From: CAG-217 sp963605415
GTDB lineage: Bacteria > Bacillota > Clostridia > Oscillospirales > Acutalibacteraceae
DNA length: 64,000 nt
Assembly: GCA_963605415.1 (NCBI GenBank)
Contig: CAVCUL010000005.1
Location: 73,577 to 137,576 of the forward strand
Reading direction: 5' to 3'
Each line of letters starts with the position of its first letter. Within the stretch, counting starts at the first letter, position 1. A program made the translations under genes and the position numbers. This document shows, in pieces, positions 1 to 7,479 of this stretch. The notes under the pieces are model-generated. The model made no database searches. It was not told where the DNA came from and was given only the letters and a program-made list of their open reading frames with translations.

Positions 1-530
1 TCATTGAGGTGGCCTCTACCTCCAAGATCACATTCCCCGGCGCAGGCGTGTCTTGCCTGGTGGCCAGCAAGAAGAATTTGGACCTGATCCGTCAGCGCTT
101 GATGGTACAGACCATCAGCTATGATAAGATGAACCAGCACCGCCATGTGGAATTCTTTAAGAACGCGGACGGCGTGCGTGCTCACATGAAGAAGCACGCG
201 GCGATTTTGAAACCCAAGTTTGACATTGTGCTGGAGCGGCTGGACAAGGAGTTGACCGGTCTGGGGATCGCCGACTGGTTCTCTCCCAAGGGCGGCTACT
301 TTATCAGCCTGGATGTGCTGCCCGGCACTGCCAAGCGGGTGGGCGAACTGTGCAAGGCCGGCGGCGTGACCCTCACCAGCGTAGGCGCCACTTATCCCTA
401 CGGTATTGACCCGGAGGACAGCAACATTCGTATTGCGCCCTCTTTCCCGCCCAATGAGGAGATGGCCCTGGCAGCGGAGCTGCTGTGCATTTGCACCCGC
501 CTGGCTGCTATTGAAAAGCTGGTGGGCTGA
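1..530 (+). CDS. Aspartate aminotransferase-like PLP enzyme, C-terminal part (5' end outside window)
   Basis: The reading frame is open to the window edge, so the start lies upstream. What remains is the C-terminal part of a fold-type I PLP aminotransferase. The first visible residues (I-E-V-A-S-T-S-K-I-T-F-P-G-A-G-V) contain the PLP-binding lysine in an STSK...GAG context, which is typical of the MocR-like aspartate aminotransferase subgroup (Aminotran_MocR) rather than of classical AspC. The rest covers the small domain, including the SPKGGYFIS segment and the substrate-carboxylate arginine region (SNIRIAPSF). Its TGA overlaps the ATG of the next gene (TGATG), so the two are probably translationally coupled. 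The family assignment is fairly secure; the exact amino donor is inferred. Confidence 0.8.
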   Translation, partial: IEVASTSKITFPGAGVSCLVASKKNLDLIRQRLMVQTISYDKMNQHRHVEFFKNADGVRAHMKKHAAILKPKFDIVLERLDKELTGLGIADWFSPKGGYFISLDVLPGTAKRVGELCKAGGVTLTSVGATYPYGIDPEDSNIRIAPSFPPNEEMALAAELLCICTRLAAIEKLVG

Positions 531-1303
531 TGCAAGCCGGAGCTTCTACCGCTTGCTTTTATCCGCTGGAGACGGAGCGGGCCTTGCAGCAGGTGACGGC
601 ACTGGGCTTTCCCTTTGCAGAGGTGTTCTTTAATGCTCGGCAAGAGCTGCGCCCGACCTTTGCGCGCCAACTGGCGGCCATTGCTCAGAACGGCGGCACC
701 CGGGTGGTGTCTGTGCACCCCTTTTCCAGCTTTATGGAGAGCAGCTGCATTTTCGGCGACTATCAGCGCCGATTTGAAGATACCATTGATATTTATAAAG
801 AGACCTGCCATGCGGCGGCGTTGCTGGGCGCCCGATTTGTGGTGATCCACGGGGCAGTGGTCCAGCCTAAAATCCCCATTCCGGAGGAGCGGTATTTTGA
901 GCGCTTTTTGCAGTTGGTGGAGATCGGCCGCGCCGAGGGCGTCACCGTGTGCCAGGAGAATGTGAATCGCTTTAAGAGTCAGCACATTGCTTTTTGCGAT
1001 CGTATGCGCCGGGCGCTGGGGGACGACTTCCACATGGTGCTGGATATTAAGCAGGCGGTGCGTGCCGGAGAGGATCCCTTTGCGTTTCTCGATACCTTCC
1101 AGAAGGAGATCGTCCATGTGCACATCAGCGATCATTCACCGGAGAAGGACTGCCAGCCCCCGGGACAGGGGAACTTTGACTTTCAGCGGCTGTACCGCAC
1201 CCTGGGCGACCGGGTGCATTATATGATCGAGATCTACTCCCGCGGCTACCAGGTGGCGGCGGAGTTGCAGCGGGCCAAGGCGTACCTGGATACCATCAAG
1301 TAG
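530..1303 (+). CDS. Sugar phosphate isomerase/epimerase family TIM-barrel protein
   Basis: A 257-residue protein of the xylose-isomerase-like TIM-barrel superfamily (AP endonuclease 2 fold). Visible metal-site style motifs are VVIHGAVV after strand 3, VTVCQENVN (E at the end of strand 4), MVLDIKQAV (D) and HVHISDHSPEKD (H and D), followed by IEIYSRG near the C-terminus. These are the usual ligands for a divalent cation. The start ATG overlaps the stop of the aminotransferase. The family covers hexulose-phosphate epimerases, inosose dehydratases and endonuclease IV; which substrate is used here cannot be told from sequence. Confidence 0.75.
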   Translation: MQAGASTACFYPLETERALQQVTALGFPFAEVFFNARQELRPTFARQLAAIAQNGGTRVVSVHPFSSFMESSCIFGDYQRRFEDTIDIYKETCHAAALLGARFVVIHGAVVQPKIPIPEERYFERFLQLVEIGRAEGVTVCQENVNRFKSQHIAFCDRMRRALGDDFHMVLDIKQAVRAGEDPFAFLDTFQKEIVHVHISDHSPEKDCQPPGQGNFDFQRLYRTLGDRVHYMIEIYSRGYQVAAELQRAKAYLDTIK

Positions 1304-1314
1304 GGGGTGGGCGT

Positions 1315-2205
1315 TTGGCTAAAACCAGCAACAAGACCATGGGCATTTTTTGCATATTGCTGTCCGGGCTGTGCTTTACCGGGATGAACACCTTTGTGCG
1401 CCTGTCCGGCGATCTGCCCACTATGCAAAAGGTCTTTTTCCGCAACTTTGTGGCCATGCTCTTTGCCTTTGCGATGATGGTGCGCAAGAAAGACAGCTTT
1501 CGCCCCAAACCGGGGAACCTGAAATACCTGCTTATTCGCTCCGCCGGGGGCGTGGCCGGTATGGTGGGCAACTTTTACGCCATTGACCGGCTGGATCTCA
1601 GCGACGCGTCTATGCTCAATAAAATGAGCCCCTTTTTTGCGCTGGTGTTCTCTGCGATCTTCATTAAAGAAAAAGTGCGGCCTAAGCAGGCCATTGCCAT
1701 TGTGGTGGCGTTTTTAGGGGCGCTTTGTATCATCAAACCCACCTTTGCCAACGCCAATTTGTTTGCCAGCATTTGCGGCTTCTTAGGCGGTATGGGCGCC
1801 GGTGGGGCGTACACCTGCGTGCGGTACTTAGGGCTGCGGGGCGAGAACGGACGGCTGATCGTGTTCTTCTTCTCTGCCTTTTCCAGCCTGACTATGCTGC
1901 CGTTTTTGCTGTTTGACTACCATTATATGACCTGGCAGCAATGGGTGATCCTGCTGCTGGCGGGCACCTGCGCTGCCGGTGGGCAGTTCTCCATCACCGC
2001 CGCTTATACCCACGCTCCCAGTCGGGAGATCAGCGTGTATGACTACGCCCAGGTGATCTTTGCGGCTATTGTGGGCTACCTGGTGTTTGGCGATGTGCCG
2101 GATGTGTGGTCCTTTGTGGGCTACGCGGTGATCTGCGGTATGGCGCTGTGGATGTTCTTCTACAACCGCAAGGCAGACGGTGCCGCTCCTGCCAAAAAGG
2201 TGTAA
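1315..2205 (+). CDS. DMT superfamily transporter (EamA-type)
   Basis: A 296-residue integral membrane protein with about ten hydrophobic helices arranged as two EamA repeats. It starts with MGIFCILLSGLCFTGMNTFVRLSG and contains the typical FFRNFVAMLFAF and AIVVAFLGALCI segments; the second repeat ends near GYAVICGMALWMFFYNRK. The likely start is TTG at 1315, because a GGGGGTGG ribosome site lies 5-12 bases upstream and no ATG is available there. It follows the TIM-barrel gene by 11 bases and is probably the last gene of that operon. Members export or import small metabolites, often amino acids or nucleotide-type compounds; the substrate is unknown. Confidence 0.82.
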   Translation: MAKTSNKTMGIFCILLSGLCFTGMNTFVRLSGDLPTMQKVFFRNFVAMLFAFAMMVRKKDSFRPKPGNLKYLLIRSAGGVAGMVGNFYAIDRLDLSDASMLNKMSPFFALVFSAIFIKEKVRPKQAIAIVVAFLGALCIIKPTFANANLFASICGFLGGMGAGGAYTCVRYLGLRGENGRLIVFFFSAFSSLTMLPFLLFDYHYMTWQQWVILLLAGTCAAGGQFSITAAYTHAPSREISVYDYAQVIFAAIVGYLVFGDVPDVWSFVGYAVICGMALWMFFYNRKADGAAPAKKV

Positions 2206-2216
2206 AGGCAAAAAAC

Positions 2217-2245
2217 TTGCTTTTTTTGACCAGTTATGGTATAGT
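2217..2245 (+). promoter_or_regulatory. Sigma-A-type promoter of nrdR
   Basis: TTGCTT (2217-2222), 17-bp spacer, TATAGT (2240-2245), followed after about 55 bp by the nrdR start. No convincing NrdR box pair was found. Confidence 0.55.
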
Positions 2246-2301
2246 ACAGATTGTACAGAATTTTATGGCAAGTGCCGTATCTTTCAACAGGGGGGATAAC
2301 T

Positions 2302-2748
2302 ATGAAGTGTCCGTTTTGCGGTTACGCAGAGAGCAAAGTGATCGACTCGCGACCCACCGACGAGAACGAGCGTATTCGCCGTCGCCGGGAGTGTATGCAG
2401 TGCGGCAAGCGCTTTACCACCTATGAGATTATCGAGGATGTGCCCATTATCGTGGTGAAGAAGGACAAGAGCCGCGAGGTCTTTGACCGCAACAAGATCC
2501 TGAAGGGGATGCTCCGCGCCTGCGAAAAGCGGCCGGTGACCGTGGAGGCACTGGAGACTGCCATTTCTGAGATCGAGACCACCTTACAGAGCGCCCTGGA
2601 CCGCGAGGTCACCAGCGTGCGCATCGGCGAGCTGATTATGGAAAAGCTGCGGGGGATCGATGAGGTGGCCTATGTGCGTTTCGCTTCTGTTTACAAGGAG
2701 TTTGACAGCGCCAGCGCCTTTGTGGACGAAATTTCCAAATTGCAATAA
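2302..2748 (+). CDS. nrdR: Transcriptional regulator NrdR
   Basis: A 148-residue repressor of ribonucleotide reductase genes. It has an N-terminal zinc ribbon (MKCPFCGYAESKV ... RRRECMQCGKRFTTYE, two CxxC pairs) followed by the ATP-cone domain (VPIIVVKKDKSREVFDRNKILKGM to about residue 140), which senses ATP/dATP. The length is normal for the family. The ATG at 2302 is chosen over the longer reading frame because of the GGGGGG ribosome site at about 2290 and because homologues begin with MKCPFC. It has its own promoter upstream and a strong terminator downstream, so it is probably monocistronic. No ribonucleotide reductase gene is in the window. Confidence 0.95.
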   Translation: MKCPFCGYAESKVIDSRPTDENERIRRRRECMQCGKRFTTYEIIEDVPIIVVKKDKSREVFDRNKILKGMLRACEKRPVTVEALETAISEIETTLQSALDREVTSVRIGELIMEKLRGIDEVAYVRFASVYKEFDSASAFVDEISKLQ

Positions 2749-2756
2749 ACACGCTT

Positions 2757-2794
2757 GGCACCCGGCGTTTGTCGGGTGCTTTTTCTCTTTTTTT
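2757..2794 (+). terminator. Rho-independent terminator after nrdR
   Basis: Stem GCACCCG (2758-2764) / CGGGTGC (2773-2779) followed by a T-rich tract. Confidence 0.85.
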
Positions 2795-2804
2795 GCCCCG
2801 GGTA

Positions 2805-2837
2805 TTGAAAACCTACTAAATATATGGTATTATAGGT
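2805..2837 (+). promoter_or_regulatory. Promoter of the Rrf2-family gene with imperfect inverted repeat
   Basis: TTGAAA (2805-2810), 17-bp spacer, TATTAT (2828-2833). The spacer and -10 lie inside an imperfect inverted repeat with outer arms ACCTA (2811-2815) and TAGGT (2833-2837). A position over the promoter would suit autoregulation by the Rrf2 protein, but that is inference. Confidence 0.55.
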
Positions 2838-2857
2838 TAAAGAAAGGATGTGACGGT

Positions 2858-3295
2858 ATGAAGATCTCTACCAAAGGGCGCTATGCGCTGCGGATGATGC
2901 TGGATCTGGCCGAGCATAGGGAACAGGGCTTTGTGTCGCTGAAGGAGATCGCCGCCCGTCAGGATATATCTAAGAAGTACCTGGAGCAGATCGTGGCGGT
3001 GCTCAACCGCCCGGATTTCTTAAAGACCAACCGGGGCTACCAGGGGGGCTACCGCCTGGCAAAGGCACCGGATCAGTACACGGTGGGCGATATTCTCCGT
3101 CTGACGGAGGGCGGCCTGGCGCCGGTGGCCTGCCTGGAGGAGGAGCCGAACACCTGCCCCCGCGCCGCGTCCTGCGCCACGCTGCCGGTGTGGGCCGGGC
3201 TGTACAAGGCCATCAACACCTACCTGGACGGCATTACCCTGCAAGACCTACTGGAGCAGGAGCACAAAAACGATGAATATTCCTATGTGATCTAA
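2858..3295 (+). CDS. Rrf2 family transcriptional regulator, probably Fe-S type
   Basis: A 145-residue winged-helix regulator starting MKISTKGRYALRMMLDLAEH, the canonical Rrf2/IscR/CymR N-terminus, with the recognition helix around ISKKYLEQIV and the wing at TNRGYQGGYRLAK. It has three cysteines in a C-x7-C-x5-C arrangement (ACLEEEPNTCPRAASC) at the position where IscR-type members bind an iron-sulfur cluster, so it is more likely an IscR/NsrR-like sensor than a CymR-type cysteine regulator. The start at 2858 has an AGAAAGG ribosome site. It stands alone between nrdR and the copper module; no isc/suf genes are nearby, so its targets are unknown. Confidence 0.88.
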   Translation: MKISTKGRYALRMMLDLAEHREQGFVSLKEIAARQDISKKYLEQIVAVLNRPDFLKTNRGYQGGYRLAKAPDQYTVGDILRLTEGGLAPVACLEEEPNTCPRAASCATLPVWAGLYKAINTYLDGITLQDLLEQEHKNDEYSYVI

Positions 3296-3302
3296 GCGCA
3301 AA

Positions 3303-3333
3303 TCGCCTTGCTGACGCAGGGCGGTATTTTTTT
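3303..3333 (+). terminator. Rho-independent terminator after the Rrf2 gene
   Basis: Stem CGCCTTGC / GCAGGGCG (3304-3311 with 3316-3323, one G-U pair) followed by TATTTTTTT. Confidence 0.7.
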
Positions 3334-3345
3334 GCCCAAAAGGGG

Positions 3346-3395
3346 TTGACAAATACCCGTAGGGGGTATATAGTAAAGATACCCCCAAGGGGTAT
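3346..3395 (+). promoter_or_regulatory. csoR-copA promoter with two CsoR-type operators
   Basis: TTGACA (3346-3351), 17-bp spacer, TATAGT (3369-3374). Two GC-flanked palindromes are visible: ATACCC-N5-GGGTAT (3353-3369) in the spacer, and ATACCCC-N3-GGGGTAT (3379-3395) just downstream of the -10. This TACCC...GGGTA form is the known CsoR operator type, so Cu-free CsoR should repress here and Cu(I) should release it. Confidence 0.85.
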
Positions 3396-3413
3396 AGGAA
3401 AGGAAGTGCTGTT

Positions 3414-3734
3414 ATGGCAGATAAAGATGAAATGCAGCCGGTTTGCGCATGCTGCGCCAAGAAAAAGGTGCGCCAGCCGGAGGAGTACCGGCGGCTGATC
3501 CACCGTTTGAACCGCATTGAGGGCCAGATCCGCGGGATCAAGGGTATGATCGAGAAGGACGCCTACTGTACGGATATTTTGGCCCAGTCCGCAGCCGCCG
3601 GTGCGGCGCTGAATGCCTTTAACCGAGAGCTGCTGTCCACGCATATTCGCACCTGTGTTGCGGAAGATATTAAGGCCGGCAAGGACGAAACACTGGACGA
3701 CCTGCTGGCAACTTTGCAGAAATTGATGAAATAA
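3414..3734 (+). CDS. csoR: Copper-sensing transcriptional repressor CsoR
   Basis: A 106-residue all-alpha DUF156 repressor. The Cu(I) ligands are present with exact family spacing: C52, H77 and C81 (Cys-x24-His-x3-Cys). The N-terminal helix carries the usual RLNRIEGQIRGIKGMIE segment. An additional N-terminal Cys cluster (CACC at 11-14) precedes the core and is not part of the classical site. It sits directly downstream of a promoter bearing two matching operators and 28 bases upstream of copA, so it almost certainly controls copper export by autoregulated repression. Confidence 0.95.
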   Translation: MADKDEMQPVCACCAKKKVRQPEEYRRLIHRLNRIEGQIRGIKGMIEKDAYCTDILAQSAAAGAALNAFNRELLSTHIRTCVAEDIKAGKDETLDDLLATLQKLMK

Positions 3735-3762
3735 CGGCGCCTGTGCGCCGGGAGGTGAGAAC

Positions 3763-6285
3763 TTGGAACAATATAATGTAACGGGTATGAGCTGCGCCGC
3801 GTGCAGCGCCCGGGTGGAAAAGGCGGTGAACGCCGTGCCCGGGGTGGAAAGCTGCTCGGTGAGCCTGCTGACCAACTCCATGGGCGTCACCGGCACAGCT
3901 GCCCCGGCGCAGATCATCGCCGCTGTGGAGAAAGCGGGCTACGGCGCCAACTTAAAACAAAAGGGCAATGCTGCCCCGCAGCCGACGGCAGACCCGCTGA
4001 AAGATACGGAAACGCCCAAGCTGCTGCGCCGACTGGTCAGCTCCGTGGTGTTTTTGCTGATCTTAATGTACTTCTCCATGGGCCACATGATGTGGGGCTG
4101 GCCGCTGCCGTCGGCCTTAGAGGGCAACCACATTGCCATGGGGCTGATCCAAATGCTGCTGACTATTGTTATTATGATCATCAACGGCCGCTTTTTTGTC
4201 AGCGGATTTAAGAGCCTTTGGCACCGGGCACCCAATATGGACACTCTGGTGGCGCTGGGCGCGGCTGCGGCCTTTGGGTACAGCACCTACGCACTGTTTG
4301 CCATGACCGGCGCTCAGGTGGCGGGCAATGCGGACGGCGTTATGCACTATATGCACGAGTTTTACTTTGAGTCCGCCGCCATGATCTTAACGCTGATCAC
4401 CGTGGGCAAAACCTTGGAGGCCCGCTCCAAGGGCAAGACCACAGACGCGCTAAAGAGTCTGATGCAGCTGGCGCCCAAGACGGCGGTACTGCTGGAGAAC
4501 GGACGGGAGCGCACGGTGCCCATTGCGCAGGTAATGACCGGCATGGAGTTTGCCGTGCGGCCGGGGGAGCATGTGCCGGTGGACGGCGTGATCCTGGAGG
4601 GCAGCAGCGCGCTGGACGAGAGCGCCCTCACCGGCGAGAGTGTGCCGGTGGACAAGACGGTGGGCGACCCGGTGTCTGCCGCCACGGTGAACACCTCCGG
4701 CTATCTGCGGTGCCGCGCCACACGAGTGGGGGAGGACACCACCCTGTCCCAAATCATTCAAATGGTCAGCGACGCTGCCGCTACCAAGGCACCTATCGCA
4801 AAAATTGCCGATCGGGTGTCCGGCGTGTTTGTGCCGGTGGTAATGGCAATCGCCCTGGTGACCACCGTAGTCTGGCTGCTTACCGGCCAGAGTTTTGGCT
4901 ATGCGCTGGCTCGGGGCATCTCCGTGCTGGTGATCAGCTGCCCATGTGCTTTAGGCTTGGCAACGCCGGTAGCCATTATGGTGGGCAACGGCCTGGGCGC
5001 CAAGAACGGCATTCTCTTTAAGACTGCCGTGTCCTTGGAGGAGACCGGCAAGGCCCAGATCGTGGTGCTGGACAAAACCGGCACCATCACCGAGGGCGCG
5101 CCTAAGGTAACAGACCTGGTGCCTGTCCCCGGGGTGGAAGAAAGTCGCCTGGCGGCGCTGGCCTGCGCACTGGAGCAAAAGAGCGAGCACCCGCTGGCCA
5201 AAGCGGTGACCGCATACGGCGCAGAAAAGCAAATCACCCCGGAGCCGGTCACGGATTTTGCGGCCCTGCCGGGTAACGGGCTGCAAGCTACATTGAATGG
5301 CAAGCAGCTGCTGGGCGGCAGTCTCAGCTATATGCGCAGCCGGGTGCCGGTGCCGGACAGGATGGAACAGCAAGCGGCGGCGCTGGCAGAGCAGGGCAAA
5401 ACGCCCCTGTTCTTTGCCTATGACGCGGCGCTGCTGGGTATGATCGCCGTGGCCGATGTGATCAAGCCGGACAGCCCGGAGGCCATTGCGGCGCTGCAAA
5501 AGATGGGTATTCGCGTGGTGATGCTCACCGGCGACAATCCCCGCACCGCTGCGGCCATCGGTCGGCAGGCGGGGGTAGACCGGGTGATCGCCGGGGTGCT
5601 GCCCCAGGGCAAGGAACAGGTGGTGCGCGACCTGATGGCGCAGGGCAAGGTCATTATGGTGGGCGACGGTATCAACGACGCGCCGGCCCTGACCCGTGCG
5701 GATATCGGTATGGCTATCGGTGCCGGTACGGATGTGGCCATTGACGCGGCGGATGTGGTGCTGATGCACAGCCGTCTCAGCGATGTGACCGCGGCCATTC
5801 GCCTGAGCCGCGCCACGCTGACCAATATTCATGAGAACCTATTTTGGGCGTTCTTCTACAATGTGATCGGCATTCCGCTGGCGGCAGGGGTGTGGATCCC
5901 CATTTTCGGCTGGACCCTGAACCCCATGTTCGGCGCGGCGGCTATGAGCCTGTCCAGCTTCTGCGTGGTGACCAACGCCCTGCGGCTGAACCTCTTTAAG
6001 CTGCATTCCCCCAAGCGGGATAAAAAAATCAAACATCCGGTGGTGCTGGCGGCACTGCCGGCGGAAAAGGAGAATTTCGGTATGACAAAAGTAATGAAAG
6101 TGGAAGGTATGATGTGCCCGCATTGTGAAATGACGGTAAAGAAAGCGCTGGAGGCGCTGCCCCAGGTGGATAGCGCCGTTGCCAGCCACACAGACGGCAC
6201 CGCCACGGTGACCTTAAACGATGATGTGGACGACGCTGTGCTGAAAAAGGCCATTGAGGACCAAGGCTATACCGTAAAGGACTAA
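3763..6285 (+). CDS. copA: Copper-exporting P1B-type ATPase with N- and C-terminal metal-binding domains
   Basis: An 840-residue Cu(I) efflux ATPase. In order: N-terminal HMA domain with GMSCAACS (C11, C14); eight membrane helices from about residue 86; actuator-domain TGES at about 290; the ion-binding CPC motif in helix 6 (about 393-395); DKTGT phosphorylation site at about 437; SEHP in the nucleotide domain; and GDGINDAP at about 634. After the last membrane helix there is a linker and a second, CopZ-like HMA domain (from residue 774, ligands C785 and C788 in MMCPHC). The start is TTG at 3763 with a strong GGAGGTGAG site. It is co-transcribed with csoR. A well-placed ribosome site inside the gene may also give the C-terminal HMA domain as a separate protein (see separate entry). 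Confidence 0.96.
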   Translation: MEQYNVTGMSCAACSARVEKAVNAVPGVESCSVSLLTNSMGVTGTAAPAQIIAAVEKAGYGANLKQKGNAAPQPTADPLKDTETPKLLRRLVSSVVFLLILMYFSMGHMMWGWPLPSALEGNHIAMGLIQMLLTIVIMIINGRFFVSGFKSLWHRAPNMDTLVALGAAAAFGYSTYALFAMTGAQVAGNADGVMHYMHEFYFESAAMILTLITVGKTLEARSKGKTTDALKSLMQLAPKTAVLLENGRERTVPIAQVMTGMEFAVRPGEHVPVDGVILEGSSALDESALTGESVPVDKTVGDPVSAATVNTSGYLRCRATRVGEDTTLSQIIQMVSDAAATKAPIAKIADRVSGVFVPVVMAIALVTTVVWLLTGQSFGYALARGISVLVISCPCALGLATPVAIMVGNGLGAKNGILFKTAVSLEETGKAQIVVLDKTGTITEGAPKVTDLVPVPGVEESRLAALACALEQKSEHPLAKAVTAYGAEKQITPEPVTDFAALPGNGLQATLNGKQLLGGSLSYMRSRVPVPDRMEQQAAALAEQGKTPLFFAYDAALLGMIAVADVIKPDSPEAIAALQKMGIRVVMLTGDNPRTAAAIGRQAGVDRVIAGVLPQGKEQVVRDLMAQGKVIMVGDGINDAPALTRADIGMAIGAGTDVAIDAADVVLMHSRLSDVTAAIRLSRATLTNIHENLFWAFFYNVIGIPLAAGVWIPIFGWTLNPMFGAAAMSLSSFCVVTNALRLNLFKLHSPKRDKKIKHPVVLAALPAEKENFGMTKVMKVEGMMCPHCEMTVKKALEALPQVDSAVASHTDGTATVTLNDDVDDAVLKKAIEDQGYTVKD
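6066..6285 (+). other. Possible internal translation start giving a free CopZ-like chaperone
   Basis: Inside the 3' end of copA, AAAGGAGA (6066-6073) lies 8-9 bases before an in-frame ATG at 6082. Initiation there would yield a 67-residue protein that starts MTKVMKVEGMMCPHCEMTV and is exactly one HMA domain of normal CopZ length. The ATG falls at the domain boundary, after the inter-domain linker. Internal initiation is inferred from sequence only; the Shine-Dalgarno match could also arise from the codons for EKEN. Confidence 0.5.
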
Positions 6286-6299
6286 GACGGAAAAAGAAC

Positions 6300-6339
6300 G
6301 GCTCCCCGGCGACTATGTGCGTGCCGGGGAGCCTTTTTC
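6300..6339 (+). terminator. Rho-independent terminator after copA
   Basis: Eleven-bp perfect stem GGCTCCCCGGC (6300-6310) / GCCGGGGAGCC (6323-6333) followed by TTTTTC. Confidence 0.92.
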
Positions 6340-6383
6340 TGTGTTCTTCCACCGGGGGTGGAGTGATTTCCACGCACCGTGCC

Positions 6384-6413
6384 TTGCCAAATGGGCGCTC
6401 TGTTGCCTATACT
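6384..6413 (+). promoter_or_regulatory. Putative promoter of the lipoprotein gene
   Basis: TTGCCA (6384-6389), 18-bp spacer, TATACT (6408-6413), about 30 bp upstream of the start codon. Confidence 0.5.
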
Positions 6414-6444
6414 GGAGTTGCCCCCGGGCAGAAAGGATGATCGT

Positions 6445-7377
6445 ATGAAACGGATTTTAGCCCTTTTACTTTGTGTGGTGTCGGCATTGGCACTGTGCGC
6501 TTGCAGCAAGGCGGATACTGCTGAGCCGACAGGCGCTCGGTTTGACAAGCCGCTGCAGCAGCAGACGGAGAACCAACTCCAGCCCCAAAGCAATATTTAC
6601 CTGACGGCGGATACATTCTATTATGCCACGGAGGATACTGATGCGCACAACACCTTTGGCACGCCCCAAAAACTGATGGCCTATGACCTGCTGACCGGCA
6701 AGACCCGCACGGTACTGGACGGGGTGGGCGATATTGCGCAGCTGTGCCGCATAGGCAACACCCTGTATTTTACCTGCTATGCTTATACGGACGCGGACAA
6801 AACCCTGTGGGGCTTTTGCCTGTATGCCTATGATATAGATGGGGACCGGACAGCGTGCATTTACGCCACCCCCAATACCAGCGATGGGGTAGAGCTGGCC
6901 CCTTGCGGAGAAACGCTGTTTTACCTGTGCAACACCCGGGATCGGGACGGTATGAGTGCAGACGAAAGCGGTAAAGGTGAGCTGCACGCCCGCACAGCCA
7001 CAGGGGACAAGGTACTGCAAACCGGGTTGGAAACAGAGTGGTGCTACTTTTATGAATGGACGGACAGCGCAGCGTATCTGCTGACCAACGACGGTGGCAC
7101 AGAACAGTGCTATCATCTGGACTACAAGGGCAAAATGACCCCCACCAACCACCGGCCAAAGACAGAGCCACAGGAAGAAAATGCCGAACCCTCGAAAAAA
7201 CCGGTGACTGTGGCTGATTATCAAAATTATTCCATAGAGATCACCTGTACCGTACCCAAAAAGCCGGGAGACAGCGACTGCGGCTATCGCTATATTGCCC
7301 GGTACATTCTTAAGGAAAAAGCCACCGGCAAGTCCTACGCCCTGTGCAGCGGCAGCTACTGGTATTACTACATCTAA
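6445..7377 (+). CDS. Putative lipoprotein of unknown function
   Basis: A 310-residue secreted protein. The N-terminus MKRILALLLCVVSALALCACSK is a lipoprotein signal peptide with lipobox LCAC, so the mature protein should be anchored to the outer face of the membrane. The remainder is soluble and rich in short beta-type segments (DTFYYATEDTDAHNTFGTP, NTLYFTCYAYTDADKTLWGFCLYAYDIDG, ETLFYLCNTRD, SAAYLLTNDGG), which suggests beta-propeller-like repeats of the sort seen in DUF5050/TolB-like proteins; this is a resemblance only. ATG 6445 is preferred to an earlier in-frame start because of the GAAAGGATG ribosome site and the signal peptide. It is flanked by its own promoter and is not obviously linked to copper export. 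Confidence 0.7.
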   Translation: MKRILALLLCVVSALALCACSKADTAEPTGARFDKPLQQQTENQLQPQSNIYLTADTFYYATEDTDAHNTFGTPQKLMAYDLLTGKTRTVLDGVGDIAQLCRIGNTLYFTCYAYTDADKTLWGFCLYAYDIDGDRTACIYATPNTSDGVELAPCGETLFYLCNTRDRDGMSADESGKGELHARTATGDKVLQTGLETEWCYFYEWTDSAAYLLTNDGGTEQCYHLDYKGKMTPTNHRPKTEPQEENAEPSKKPVTVADYQNYSIEITCTVPKKPGDSDCGYRYIARYILKEKATGKSYALCSGSYWYYYI

Positions 7378-7417
7378 AACAACGGTTGCCCCCTTTTGCC
7401 GCATTTGTGCAAATTTA

Positions 7418-7460
7418 ACAAATAATGCTTGCACTCCATTGCTAAAACTGGTAATATAGA
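7418..7460 (+). promoter_or_regulatory. Promoter of the first GPH symporter, twin of 9660-9702
   Basis: TTGCAC (7429-7434), 17-bp spacer, TAATAT (7452-7457). The block ACAAATAATNCTTGC, then 14 bases, then ACTGGTAANATAGA is shared without gaps with the promoter of the second GPH gene at 9660-9702, indicating common ancestry or common regulation. Confidence 0.7.
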
Positions 7461-7479
7461 GAGGTAAAGGGGGATTTTT

